From NCBI RefSeq assembly GCF_012844305.1, contig NZ_JABANE010000052.1, positions 1 to 64,000 of the forward strand: 64,000 nucleotides of DNA, read 5' to 3'. Below, in pieces: positions 6,766 through 16,539 of this stretch. Numbering within the stretch: position 1 is the stretch's first letter; each line of letters starts with the position of its first letter. Source of the DNA: Flammeovirga aprica JL-4 (GTDB lineage Bacteria > Bacteroidota > Bacteroidia > Cytophagales > Flammeovirgaceae). The notes under the pieces were generated by a model. It had not been told where the DNA came from. It was given only the letters and a program-made list of their open reading frames with translations, and made no database searches. The translations under genes were made by a program, and so were the position numbers.

Positions 6766-8547
6766 ATGTCAGAACAATCACAAGACTTCAACTGGGACGA
6801 GTTTGAAAACTCACAATCGGCATTCGGCGATGGTTACTCAGCAGCAGAAAAAGAAGAAATGCTTAAAATGTACGAAGGTACATTAAACCAACTTAATGAA
6901 AAAGAAGTTGTTAAAGCATCTGTAGTATCTATTACTGACCGTGATGTAGTATTAAACATCGGTTTCAAATCTGATGGTTTAGTTCCTTCAAACGAATTCC
7001 GTGACACTCCAGACCTAAAAGTAGGTGATGAAGTTGAGGTATTTGTTGAGCAACAAGAAGACAACAACGGTCAACTTGTTCTTTCTAGAAGAAAAGCAAA
7101 AATCGTTCGCGCTTGGGAGAATATCCAAAATGCTCTTGATAACGACGTTGTTATCGAAGGTGTTGTTAAGCGTAGAACTAAAGGTGGTCTTATCACTGAT
7201 ATTTTCGGAATCGAGGCGTTCTTGCCAGGTTCTCAAATTGATGTGAAGCCTATCCGTGACTTCGACGTATTTGTAGGTAAGAAGATGGAATTGAAAGTAG
7301 TTAAAATTAACTACGCTAACGATAACGTTGTAGTTTCTCATAAGATCCTTATCGAGAAGGATTTGGAGGAGCAAAAGCAACGCATCTTGAACAACCTAGA
7401 AAGAGGTCAAATCTTGGAAGGTGTGATCAAAAACATGACAAACTTCGGTGTATTCATCGATTTAGGTGGTGTAGATGGTCTTCTTCACATTACAGACATC
7501 TCTTGGGGACGTATCTCTCATCCAGAGGAAGTATTGCAGCTTGACCAAAAAGTTAACGTTGTTGTACTTGACTTTGATGATGATAAGAAGCGTATCTCAT
7601 TAGGTATGAAACAACTTACTTCTCACCCTTGGGATTCTCTTGGTGCTGATGTTGAAGTTGGAGCTAAAGTTAAAGGTAAAATCGTAAACGTTGCTGATTA
7701 CGGTGCGTTCTTAGAAATCATGCCAGGCGTTGAAGGTCTGATCCACGTTTCTGAAATGTCATGGTCACAACACTTACGTAACCCTCAAGACTTCATCAAA
7801 GTTGGTGACGAAATCGAAGCAGTTGTATTAACTATCGATCGTGACGAGCGTAAGATGTCATTAGGTATCAAGCAATTAACTGAAGATCCTTGGACTAAGA
7901 AAGATCTTTTAGAGAAGTATGCTGTAGGTACTAAGCACTCAGGTGTTGTTCGTAACTTAACTAACTTCGGTTTATTCCTTGAGTTAGAAGAAGGTATCGA
8001 CGGTTTAGTACACGTTTCTGACCTTTCATGGACTAAGAAAATCAAGCACCCATCTGAATTCATCAAACAAGGTGAAAAATTAGATGTTGTTGTTCTTGAA
8101 ATCAACCCTGAAGAGCGTCGTTTAGCGTTAGGTCACAAGCAGTTAGAAGAGAACCCTTGGGAACACTTCGAAACAGTATTTACTCCTGATTCTGTACATA
8201 AAGGTACTATTATCTCTAAGTCAGATAAAGGTGGTGTGATCGAGTTACCTTACGGTATCGAAGGATTCTCAATCTCTAAGAACCTTAAGAAAGAGGACGG
8301 ATCTAATCCTGAAACTGGTGAGTCATTAGACTTCAAAGTTTTAGAATTCTCTAAAGATGATAAGAAGATCATCCTTTCTCACGTTCACGTTTACAACGAA
8401 GCTGCTGCTAACACTACTGCTCCTAAGAAAGGTGGTGCTGCGAAAAAAGGTGGTAAGCCTGCTGCTGCTTCAAACGAAGAGGCAACTACTTCATTAGGTG
8501 ATTTAGATGCTCTTGCAAACTTGAAAAGTCAAATGAAAGACAAATAA
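6766..8547 (+). CDS. rpsA: 30S ribosomal protein S1
   Basis: This 593-residue protein has six consecutive S1 RNA-binding repeats (roughly residues 45-530), the later ones recognisable by GVFIDLGGVDGLLHITDISW, GAFLEIMPGVEGLIHVSEMSW and GLFLELEEGIDGLVHVSDLSW. The C-terminal tail is Ala/Lys/Gly-rich and ends in an acidic helix. S1 binds mRNA on the 30S subunit and promotes initiation, important in a phylum with few Shine-Dalgarno sites. I chose the ATG at 6766; an in-frame GTG at 6751 lies within the leader hairpin and adds an unconvincing MLIII. Codon use is biased toward AAC, TTC and GGT, as expected for high expression. A strong terminator follows. Confidence 0.97.
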   Translation: MSEQSQDFNWDEFENSQSAFGDGYSAAEKEEMLKMYEGTLNQLNEKEVVKASVVSITDRDVVLNIGFKSDGLVPSNEFRDTPDLKVGDEVEVFVEQQEDNNGQLVLSRRKAKIVRAWENIQNALDNDVVIEGVVKRRTKGGLITDIFGIEAFLPGSQIDVKPIRDFDVFVGKKMELKVVKINYANDNVVVSHKILIEKDLEEQKQRILNNLERGQILEGVIKNMTNFGVFIDLGGVDGLLHITDISWGRISHPEEVLQLDQKVNVVVLDFDDDKKRISLGMKQLTSHPWDSLGADVEVGAKVKGKIVNVADYGAFLEIMPGVEGLIHVSEMSWSQHLRNPQDFIKVGDEIEAVVLTIDRDERKMSLGIKQLTEDPWTKKDLLEKYAVGTKHSGVVRNLTNFGLFLELEEGIDGLVHVSDLSWTKKIKHPSEFIKQGEKLDVVVLEINPEERRLALGHKQLEENPWEHFETVFTPDSVHKGTIISKSDKGGVIELPYGIEGFSISKNLKKEDGSNPETGESLDFKVLEFSKDDKKIILSHVHVYNEAAANTTAPKKGGAAKKGGKPAAASNEEATTSLGDLDALANLKSQMKDK

Positions 8548-8590
8548 TAATTAAGATCTCTTAATTATTAGTCTTTTATAAGCTATAGGT

Positions 8591-8629
8591 CCCTCCTAGT
8601 TACGACGGTAACTGGGAGGGTTATTTTTT
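8591..8629 (+). terminator. Rho-independent terminator of rpsA
   Basis: CCCTCCTAGTTAC pairs with GTAACTGGGAGGG (one mismatch) around a GACG loop, followed by TTATTTTTT. Confidence 0.9.
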
Positions 8630-9281
8630 ACCCTTTTTTTTATCATCAACATGGAAAAACAGGAAGCTTTTAGCTGGAATAAAGGTTTAGCCTATAATTT
8701 CATAAAAACGATCTCTACCTATATACTTTTAAAGATCTTTCTTCAACAACTATTACACTGTGTTACATAAAAGTCTATCAATCTCTTGTTTCCCCGACAC
8801 TTCTCATTGAACATTTTAGTTATCAATTGATTAAATTTCCTAAATACTGAATTATCAAAAATTCTGATTTACCTTAAATTTCACATAAAAACACCCCCTA
8901 TTTTAACCTTCAAGATAAAATAACAATCTAAAAGCCTATTAATCCAGTAGAATATAAATGAATATTTACTCATTTTGTTAATTTTTCTATCACTAATATG
9001 ATATTAATGATAAAATCAAAACAATATTTGGCAATTAACCTATAAATCAAAATAATAAACACTAAAATCGAATTAAAATATCATAATTTTCACAAAAACC
9101 AATGTTAAGCGTAAGTGAATTAACGTTTATTAAGTAGTCTTATATATCTGTATTTCAATCACTTGCTGCTTTACATGAATTAAGTTGCATTATTTATGGT
9201 AATTATTGTGAAAATATAATATAGCTTTGCCCCGAAATCTAATTCAAATTTATTTATCTAATTAAACAAACTTATTCTTTT
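8630..9281. other. AT-rich intergenic region before the first TonB receptor
   Basis: No supported gene. It holds a short ORF (8651-8770, 39 codons) that resembles nothing I know, and the promoter of the receptor gene near its right end. The rest is low-GC sequence without clear repeats. Confidence 0.6.
9222..9229 (+). promoter_or_regulatory. -7 box of the first TonB-receptor gene
   Basis: TAGCTTTG matches TANNTTTG and lies 52 bases before the ATG at 9282. A well-spaced -33 element is not evident. Confidence 0.5.
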
Positions 9282-11810
9282 ATGAAAAAGTCGTTTATGT
9301 TACTTCTATCATTTATAGTTTCATTATCTCTTTTCGCACAAGAGGTTTCAACAACTATCGAAGGTAAAGTTATCGACGGAGCAACTGGTGAAGCAGTTAT
9401 CGGTGCTTCAATTGTACTAAAAGGAACAACAACTGGTACAATCTCTGATTTCGATGGAGACTTTAAATTAAAGACTTCTAAAAGTGGAAACCAAACAATT
9501 GTAATTTCATTTGTCGGTTTCACATCTATCGAAAAAGATGTTACTCTTAACGGAACTCCAATTAATTTCGGAGAACTAAACTTTGAATCTGATGCCATCG
9601 GTTTATCAGAAGTAGAAGTAATCGCATCGGTTGCAGTTGACCGTAAAACTCCAGTAGCAGTATCTACTATTAATCCTGAGCGATTGGAGGCTAAATTAGG
9701 AACAAAAGAATTCCCAGAAATATTAAAATCAACTCCTGGTATCTATGCTACTAAACAAGGTGGTGGATTTGGTGATGCTCGTGTAAACATTCGTGGCTTT
9801 AACTCTACTAACGTTGCTGTAATGATCAACGGTGTACCAGTTAACGATATGGAAAACGGTACTGTATACTGGTCAAACTGGGCTGGTCTTTCTGATGTAG
9901 CTCGTACTATTCAAGTACAAAGAGGTCTAGGAGCTTCTAAAGTAGCTGTTCCATCAGTAGGTGGTACAATCAACGTAATCACAAAAACTACAGACGTTGA
10001 CAAAGGTGGTGCATTATACTATGGCATTGGTAACGATGGCAGACAAAAAATGAGCGTTAACCTTTCTACTGGTAAAATGGACAATGGTTTTGCTGTAACT
10101 TTTGCAGGATCAAGAACTTCAGGTAATGGTTATGTAGATGCAACTTCATTTGAGGGATATTCTTACTTCTTGAATGTTTCAAAAGAAATCAATGCTAACC
10201 ACATGTTATCATTCACTGCATTTGGTGCTCCTCAGGTTCACGGTCAAAGAACAGGTTACAATGCAGGTATTGCTGATTATCAACTTTATGGAAGAAGATA
10301 CAACCCAGACTGGGGTTATTTAGATGGTCAAGAGTACAACTTGAACACTAACTTCTACCATAAGCCTCATATGTCATTAAATCACTATTGGAAAATCAGT
10401 GAGAAATCTAACTTATCTACGTCAGTTTATTACTCTACAGGTACTGGTGGTGGTACTGGTTTCTTAGGAAATTCAAAAGACGGAGCAGATTACAGAAGAG
10501 CAGACGGTCTAATTGACTTTGAAAAAATCAGACAAGAAAATATTGACAGAACTGAACTAGGATTAGGTTCTGAAACAGTTTTAAGATCATCAAATAACAA
10601 TCATACTTGGTTAGGTGCTATCTCTACTTTTGATAATAAGTTAACTGATGCTTTAACATTGACAGCAGGTATCGATGTGAGATACTACTATGGTGAGCAC
10701 TACCGTCAAATCGAAGATTTATTAGGTGGTAACTACTACTTAAGCAACGATAATGACAATGAGCCTAACAAAAAAGCAATTGTAGGAGATAAAGTAGGTT
10801 ACAACAACGATGGTGAAGTTTACTGGACAGGTGCATTTGGTCAATTAGAATATTCTAAAGACAAATTATCAGCGTTCATTTCTGGAGCTATTTCTAATAC
10901 AACTTATATTAGATACGACTACTTCCAATACGAGCCAGGTAATCAAAAGTCAGAAAACATTGATTTCTTAGGTTTCAATGCTAAAGGTGGCTTGAACTAC
11001 AACTTGACTGACAACCATAATGTATTCTTCAACTCTGGTTACATCTCAAGAGCTCCTTTCTTCAACACTGTATTCCCTAACTACACTAACGATGCAAATA
11101 AAGATGCTAAAAATGAGAAAATTGCTTCTTTCGAGCTAGGTTATGGTTACCGTTCGTCTAAATTAACAGCAAACTTAAACGTTTACTACACAAAATGGAT
11201 GGACCAATCTTTCAGAGTAAATGTAGGCCAACAAAGCAGTGCTAACATTCTTGGATTGAATTCAACTCACCAAGGTATTGAGTTTGATGCTAAGTATGAC
11301 GTAAACCACAAATTATCATTCACAGCAATGGTATCTTTAGGCGACTGGAAATACGACAACGATTTAACAAACATCCCTGTTTTTGATGACAACAACAACC
11401 TTGAAAGATACATCAATGTTTACTTGAAAGACATCAAAGTAGGTAACTCGGCACAAACAACTGCTGCATTAGGTGCTAACTATGAATTATTCCAAGGTTT
11501 AAGAATTGGTGCTGACTTCAACTTCTTCGGTGAAAACTATGCAGACTTCGACCCAAGACAACGTACTAATTCAGAAGACAGAGCTCAACCTTGGAAATTA
11601 GAGGATTACTCTGTAGTAGATATGAACATCAGCTACAAGTTTAAAATCAACAAGCTTGACGCTTCAATCAACGGTAACGTTGACAACATTTTCGATACTA
11701 CATACATTACAGATGCTCGTGACGGTGCTGACCACAGTGCTATGTCTGCAACAAGAGTTTACTACGGTTGGGGTAGATCTTGGAGCTTAGGTATGAAATT
11801 GAAATTCTAA
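9282..11810 (+). CDS. TonB-dependent outer-membrane receptor (copy 1)
   Basis: This 842-residue protein has a signal peptide (1-19, ending LSLFAQ), a carboxypeptidase-regulatory-like beta-sandwich (about 25-110, with GEAVIGASIVLKGTTTGT and DFDGDFKL), a plug domain (about 120-235, with INGVPVNDMENG and RGLGASKVAVPSVGGTINV) and a 22-strand-type barrel ending in Phe (KLKF). Such receptors import large or scarce nutrients using TonB energy; the substrate cannot be read from the sequence. Codon use is rich in AAC, TAC and GGT, like rpsA, suggesting high expression. The following lipoprotein gene starts 29 bases downstream and is probably its partner. A close paralogue lies at 13817-16366. Confidence 0.93.
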   Translation: MKKSFMLLLSFIVSLSLFAQEVSTTIEGKVIDGATGEAVIGASIVLKGTTTGTISDFDGDFKLKTSKSGNQTIVISFVGFTSIEKDVTLNGTPINFGELNFESDAIGLSEVEVIASVAVDRKTPVAVSTINPERLEAKLGTKEFPEILKSTPGIYATKQGGGFGDARVNIRGFNSTNVAVMINGVPVNDMENGTVYWSNWAGLSDVARTIQVQRGLGASKVAVPSVGGTINVITKTTDVDKGGALYYGIGNDGRQKMSVNLSTGKMDNGFAVTFAGSRTSGNGYVDATSFEGYSYFLNVSKEINANHMLSFTAFGAPQVHGQRTGYNAGIADYQLYGRRYNPDWGYLDGQEYNLNTNFYHKPHMSLNHYWKISEKSNLSTSVYYSTGTGGGTGFLGNSKDGADYRRADGLIDFEKIRQENIDRTELGLGSETVLRSSNNNHTWLGAISTFDNKLTDALTLTAGIDVRYYYGEHYRQIEDLLGGNYYLSNDNDNEPNKKAIVGDKVGYNNDGEVYWTGAFGQLEYSKDKLSAFISGAISNTTYIRYDYFQYEPGNQKSENIDFLGFNAKGGLNYNLTDNHNVFFNSGYISRAPFFNTVFPNYTNDANKDAKNEKIASFELGYGYRSSKLTANLNVYYTKWMDQSFRVNVGQQSSANILGLNSTHQGIEFDAKYDVNHKLSFTAMVSLGDWKYDNDLTNIPVFDDNNNLERYINVYLKDIKVGNSAQTTAALGANYELFQGLRIGADFNFFGENYADFDPRQRTNSEDRAQPWKLEDYSVVDMNISYKFKINKLDASINGNVDNIFDTTYITDARDGADHSAMSATRVYYGWGRSWSLGMKLKF

Positions 11811-11839
11811 TCAACAACAACTTTAGATTAATCGAAAAA

Positions 11840-13321
11840 ATGAAAAAATCATTAATATATATTTTAGCTGTTGCTGCAGGACTATTCTCTTGTGATCCAT
11901 ATAAGGATTTGAACAAGTCAGTACAGCAAGATTTATCTGACCAAAGAGATGATCAGGCGATTCCTGAATCAATTATTATCTCTGAAGATGATACTGTTTT
12001 TGCTACAGTAGCTTCAGCTCAAGAAGGAATTCCTGTAATTCTTAAAGATCAGTATAGTGCAAACCAACATACTGACGGTAGATTAGTAGAAGTAACTTAC
12101 TCAGTTGGTACTTTAGTAGATGAACCTACATTCAATGCTCCTCATTTTGTTTCTAACGATGAGTATAAGGCTAACGAAGGTGAAGTTTGCTATGAAACAA
12201 AGTTATGGTCTGAAATCACATTAGACGCTTCTCTGACAGCAATTACTTTTACTACTGAGGATTACGCATTGACAGGAGATGACAGTTATAACAACTTTGG
12301 TTATTACGACAACAAAGAAGGTGATTTTATGGGTGCTCCTGTAGACAACATCTTGGATGCTAAAATCAACTATATTCTACAGACTAATTATGCATCTGAA
12401 TCAGTTGTAGCAAATCAAGTTACTGTTACTTACAAGTATTATGACAATGGAACTAATGATGTTTCAAGATCATTCGAATACAATGAAAGCAACAACTGCT
12501 ACTATGGATTTAAATCAGAAGACGCAGCTGCTTCAGCAATGCCTTCTATCCTAGCAAGTGCTTATGCTGATGAAGCTACTGGTTTTGTAATCACAACATC
12601 TTACAAAGTTTTCGAATCTTATGAAGATGGAATGAAAGAAGAAGATATTTCTTTAACAACGGTTCATAAGACATTTGAAAAAGAAGAAGATGGATTCGAA
12701 TTATATGAAGGCACTCCTGCAATGTACATGTTATATGATGAGGATTACGATCGAATGGGTTCTCCTGGTAAATACAACAACTTTAGTTCTTCTGATGCTC
12801 CAGAAAATTATTTACCTCAATTTGCCGCATTAATATTACCTTATGCTCAAGTTGATGATGAGATTCAATTCTTATTTAAATATTATGCTGGTGGTGATTT
12901 AGGTACTATTATTAAGTCTATGACTTATACTAAAGCTGAGGCTTGGAATCAAACTGCTCCGATCCATAACACACAAGGCATGGATAAGTTTAAGTACACG
13001 CATTCAGTAGAAGGAGAAGGATTATGGAAAGTATCTTTAGCTGTAGCTATCACACTGACTGAAGCTGATTACACTCTAACTGGTGATGACAAATATATGA
13101 ACTTTGGTTGGGGTGATGAGCCAGGTGAATATCCTGAAGGTACTCAAGTGGAAAATGTAAATGATGCTAAAATCATTCACATTCTAACTGAAAACTATAA
13201 GGAGTTAGCTATTGCCGATCAAGAGGTTTCAGTATCTTATAAATTCTATGATGGAGCACACAGTATCCAAACTAGAAGTTTTGTTTATGATGCTTCCTCA
13301 TCAACTTGGGTTCGCCAATAA
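11840..13321 (+). CDS. Repeat-containing surface lipoprotein, probable partner of the TonB receptor
   Basis: This 493-residue protein has a lipoprotein signal with lipobox LFSC (Cys18). I chose the ATG at 11840; an upstream in-frame TTG at 11780 overlaps the receptor gene and would bury the signal peptide. Three copies of an 80-90-residue unit are visible at about 138-222, 298-370 and 407-490. Their shared pattern is DYxLTGDDxYxNF, then DAKIxxIL, then VxYKxYD and RSFxY; the middle copy has diverged (DYDRMGSPGKYNNF). It is not SusD-like. Position directly after a TonB receptor suggests a cell-surface substrate-binding or accessory role, which is inference. I do not recognise a characterised family. 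A long terminator follows. Confidence 0.75.
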   Translation: MKKSLIYILAVAAGLFSCDPYKDLNKSVQQDLSDQRDDQAIPESIIISEDDTVFATVASAQEGIPVILKDQYSANQHTDGRLVEVTYSVGTLVDEPTFNAPHFVSNDEYKANEGEVCYETKLWSEITLDASLTAITFTTEDYALTGDDSYNNFGYYDNKEGDFMGAPVDNILDAKINYILQTNYASESVVANQVTVTYKYYDNGTNDVSRSFEYNESNNCYYGFKSEDAAASAMPSILASAYADEATGFVITTSYKVFESYEDGMKEEDISLTTVHKTFEKEEDGFELYEGTPAMYMLYDEDYDRMGSPGKYNNFSSSDAPENYLPQFAALILPYAQVDDEIQFLFKYYAGGDLGTIIKSMTYTKAEAWNQTAPIHNTQGMDKFKYTHSVEGEGLWKVSLAVAITLTEADYTLTGDDKYMNFGWGDEPGEYPEGTQVENVNDAKIIHILTENYKELAIADQEVSVSYKFYDGAHSIQTRSFVYDASSSTWVRQ

Positions 13322-13343
13322 GCTAAACGTTTAAAAAATAATT

Positions 13344-13396
13344 ATCCCCTGCATCTCATTTCGTAATGTCGAATCTGAAATGCAGGGGATTTCTTT
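13344..13396 (+). terminator. Terminator after the receptor-lipoprotein pair
   Basis: A perfect 11-base stem, ATCCCCTGCAT (13344-13354) with ATGCAGGGGAT (13380-13390), extended by an inner TTTC/GAAA pairing, is followed by TTCTTTG. Confidence 0.75.
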
Positions 13397-13816
13397 GTTC
13401 AAGAATTTTTAAAAACCTATCAACATACAACATGCTATCTATCAACCAAAATAAACATAAAAACTAGATTTTATTGAACTATGAAATGAAGAGCATCTAA
13501 GAGTTCCCGTGTTATAAGAACAAATAATTTCAATACAACAATTTCATTACATACAAAGAACTATTTCAATTCTACACTTTATATATTTTTTACACAATTA
13601 ATAATCAAATACTTACATCAAAACAACATAAAGCATAGTAAGAATTATAGCTGATATGTAATTATTTCATGTTATCGCTTTATTATTCTGCAAACTATAC
13701 ACCCTTCTATCGAAGAACAACTTTTTAATTTTTATATTAGGTTAAAATTTTCAAAGAGGAAATTTTTCAGAAATTAACTATAAAATTACTCTTCAATTCT
13801 TAATTAACTATTTCGT
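13397..13816. other. AT-rich gap between terminator and second TonB receptor
   Basis: I see no gene, no clear TANNTTTG promoter and no strong repeat here. Since the preceding operon is terminated, a promoter for the second receptor should lie in this stretch but is not recognisable. Confidence 0.5.
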
Positions 13817-16366
13817 ATGAAAAAGGCTACACTGCTGCTTCTATCCATAATAGCAAGTCTTTCGCTTTATGCTCAGGAGGTAACTACTGTAATTAAAGGA
13901 ACTGTTATTGAACAAGATGTTGACCAACCAGTTATAGGTGCATCTGTAGTAATTAAAGGAACAACTATTGGAACTACATCTGATTTCGATGGTAACTTCT
14001 CTCTTAAAACATCTAAAACTGGTGCAGTTACTTTAATCATCTCATTTGTGGGACTGCAAACCATTGAACAGGATGTGGTACTAGATGGGGGAGAAAAAAA
14101 TCTAGGTGATCAGTTTATGGGATCAGATGCAATAGGTTTAGCAGAAGTAGAGGTCATAGCCTCCGTAGCTGTAGATCGTAAAACACCTGTAGCTGTATCT
14201 ACTGTTAAATCTGAGATTATTGAAGAAAAACTAGGGACTAAAGAATTTCCTGAAATTCTAAAATCAACCCCCGGCGTTTATGCCACAAAACAAGGTGGTG
14301 GTTTTGGAGATTCACGTATTAACCTTCGTGGCTTTAGTGATGTCAACGTAGCCGTTTTAATTAATGGTGTTCCAGTGAATGACATGGAAAACGGTAATGT
14401 CTATTGGTCCAACTGGGCTGGTTTATCAGACGTAACACGATCTATGCAAGTACAAAGAGGATTGGGAGCCTCTAAAGTAGCGGTACCTTCTATTGGTGGT
14501 ACAATTAATATTCTTACGAAAACAACCGATGCTGAAAAAGGCGGTAATATCTATTATGGAATCGGTAATAACGGAAGAGAGAAAATTGGTATTACACTAT
14601 CTACTGGTAAAATGGAAAGCGGCTGGGCAGTTACTTTCTCCGGTTCAAGAACTACTGGTCAAGGATGGGTTGACGCCACTCAGTTCGAAGGTTACTCCTA
14701 CTTCTTGAACGTTTCAAAAGAAATTAATAAAAATCACCTACTTTCATTTACTGCATTTGGTGCTCCACAAATTCATGGACAACGTTCCACTAGAAAAGAA
14801 ATAGCATTCTATGACCGTTATAAAACAAGAGCGAATCCTGACTGGGGTTATTTAGATGGTCAAGTCTATAATTTAGCTACCAATTTCTACCATAAACCTC
14901 AGGTTTCATTAAACCACTATTGGACAATAAATGACCATTCTAATTTATCTACATCTGTATATGTTTCTATCGGTAGAGGTGGCGGAACAGGTACACTCGG
15001 TGCAGGTAAGGTCTTTAATAATGATTATAGATTAAATGACGGTCTATTAGATTGGGAAAGAATAAGAGCAGAAAATGTTGCTGGTGACACTGTGGGCGGC
15101 ACAGGTTCTGAAACAATTATGAGAGCCTCGATTAACAACCACAACTGGTATGGAGCACTTTCGGTATATGATAATCAAATCTCGGATAAACTGACCTTTT
15201 TAGGCGGTATTGATGTACGTTACTATAAAGGGCTTCATTACAGAGAAGTAACTGATCTTTTGGGCGGTAGCTTTTTCATAAATAATGATGATATCAATGC
15301 TCCAAATAAAAGAACAATTGAAGGAGATAAAGTTGGTTATAATAATGACGGAGAAGTGTATTGGCTAGGTGGCTTTGCTCAATTAGAATATTCTAATGAT
15401 CGATTAGCAGCCTTTGTTTCTGCTGCATTATCCAATACTACTTATTATAGATATGATTATTTCAACTACACTCCTGGCAACCAAAAATCTGATGCTTTTA
15501 ATTTTCTAGGATATAGTTTAAAAGGTGGTGCCAATTACAACATCAATGAGCATCATAATGTATTCTTAAATGCGGGCTATCTTTCTAGAGCTCCATTCTT
15601 CCGTACTGTATTCCCGAACTTCAGAAATGAAGGGAATAAAGATGCTGTAAATGAAAAAATTGCTTCTGTAGAAGTTGGATATGGATACAGACATTCTAAC
15701 TGGACCTTGAATGGTAATTTCTATTACACTAAATGGATGGATAGAGCTTTCACGAGAACTATCCCCGCTGATCAAACAGGTCAGGATAATGATTCATTTG
15801 CCAATATCCTTGGGGTAAATGCTACTCATATGGGATTTGAGTTTGATGCCAGATTCCAACCTAATCCTAAACTTACACTTACGGCTATGGCTTCTTTGGG
15901 TGATTGGACTTGGGATAATGACATTGAAGGTGTTGTAGTTTTTGATGATAACCAAAATCCAATTGACACACTTAATGTTTACATCGCTGGATTAAAAGTA
16001 GGTAACGCTGCACAAACTACTGCGGCTTTAGGAGTAAGTTATGAACTGTTTAAAGGTTTTAAAATAGGTGCTGACTATAATTACTTTGGAAATAATTACG
16101 CTGAATTTGATCCTACATCAAGAGGTAATAAAGAAGACAAAACAGATTCATGGAAAATGCCGGACTACAATGTGTTTGATCTAAACCTCAGCTATAAATT
16201 TACTATAGGAAATGTCAATACATTGTTTACAGCAAATGTCGATAACATATTTGATGAAAAATATATATCCGATGCTCGGGATGGATTTGACCACACCGCC
16301 GCCACCGCACAGGTTTATTATGGCGTCGGAACCACCTATAGCATGGGCTTAAAATTAAGTTTCTAA
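13817..16366 (+). CDS. TonB-dependent outer-membrane receptor (copy 2)
   Basis: This 849-residue paralogue of the receptor at 9282-11810 shares its full domain order: signal peptide ending LSLYAQ, carboxypeptidase-regulatory-like domain, plug, and barrel ending in Phe (KLSF). Long blocks are nearly identical, for example the KEFPEILKSTPG and ATKQGGGFGD segments of the plug and the NPDWGYLDGQ segment of the barrel. Differences cluster in barrel loops, suggesting altered substrate range. Unlike copy 1 it has no following lipoprotein gene, and its codons are less biased (more AAT and GAT), consistent with lower expression. Tandem duplication is the simplest explanation. Confidence 0.92.
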   Translation: MKKATLLLLSIIASLSLYAQEVTTVIKGTVIEQDVDQPVIGASVVIKGTTIGTTSDFDGNFSLKTSKTGAVTLIISFVGLQTIEQDVVLDGGEKNLGDQFMGSDAIGLAEVEVIASVAVDRKTPVAVSTVKSEIIEEKLGTKEFPEILKSTPGVYATKQGGGFGDSRINLRGFSDVNVAVLINGVPVNDMENGNVYWSNWAGLSDVTRSMQVQRGLGASKVAVPSIGGTINILTKTTDAEKGGNIYYGIGNNGREKIGITLSTGKMESGWAVTFSGSRTTGQGWVDATQFEGYSYFLNVSKEINKNHLLSFTAFGAPQIHGQRSTRKEIAFYDRYKTRANPDWGYLDGQVYNLATNFYHKPQVSLNHYWTINDHSNLSTSVYVSIGRGGGTGTLGAGKVFNNDYRLNDGLLDWERIRAENVAGDTVGGTGSETIMRASINNHNWYGALSVYDNQISDKLTFLGGIDVRYYKGLHYREVTDLLGGSFFINNDDINAPNKRTIEGDKVGYNNDGEVYWLGGFAQLEYSNDRLAAFVSAALSNTTYYRYDYFNYTPGNQKSDAFNFLGYSLKGGANYNINEHHNVFLNAGYLSRAPFFRTVFPNFRNEGNKDAVNEKIASVEVGYGYRHSNWTLNGNFYYTKWMDRAFTRTIPADQTGQDNDSFANILGVNATHMGFEFDARFQPNPKLTLTAMASLGDWTWDNDIEGVVVFDDNQNPIDTLNVYIAGLKVGNAAQTTAALGVSYELFKGFKIGADYNYFGNNYAEFDPTSRGNKEDKTDSWKMPDYNVFDLNLSYKFTIGNVNTLFTANVDNIFDEKYISDARDGFDHTAATAQVYYGVGTTYSMGLKLSF

Positions 16367-16387
16367 GTCATTATACTCTTCAATCTT

Positions 16388-16423
16388 AAAGCTGCCTTTA
16401 TCAATTTAAAGGCAGCTTTTTTT
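16388..16423 (+). terminator. Terminator after TonB receptor copy 2
   Basis: A 13-base perfect stem (AAAGCTGCCTTTA with TAAAGGCAGCTTT) and a short loop are followed by a run of T. Confidence 0.93.
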
Positions 16424-16539
16424 ATGTAGTCAATTCCACATTTATAACATTTTCTTATGTATATCATTAAAAGTATAAATATTAATTTATGAATTAAAAT
16501 ACTCATATTTGCGTTGTAACCATCAAAAACCTATTGCAT

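Noticed and set aside
8651..8770. Short plus-strand ORF of 39 codons after the rpsA terminator, starting MEKQEAFSWNKG
   Set aside because: It has no recognisable family or promoter, its codon use is unremarkable and it lies in decaying AT-rich sequence; it could be a gene remnant but there is no support.
11780..11839. Upstream TTG start for the repeat lipoprotein
   Set aside because: It overlaps the end of the receptor gene and would place 20 residues ahead of a clear lipoprotein signal peptide.
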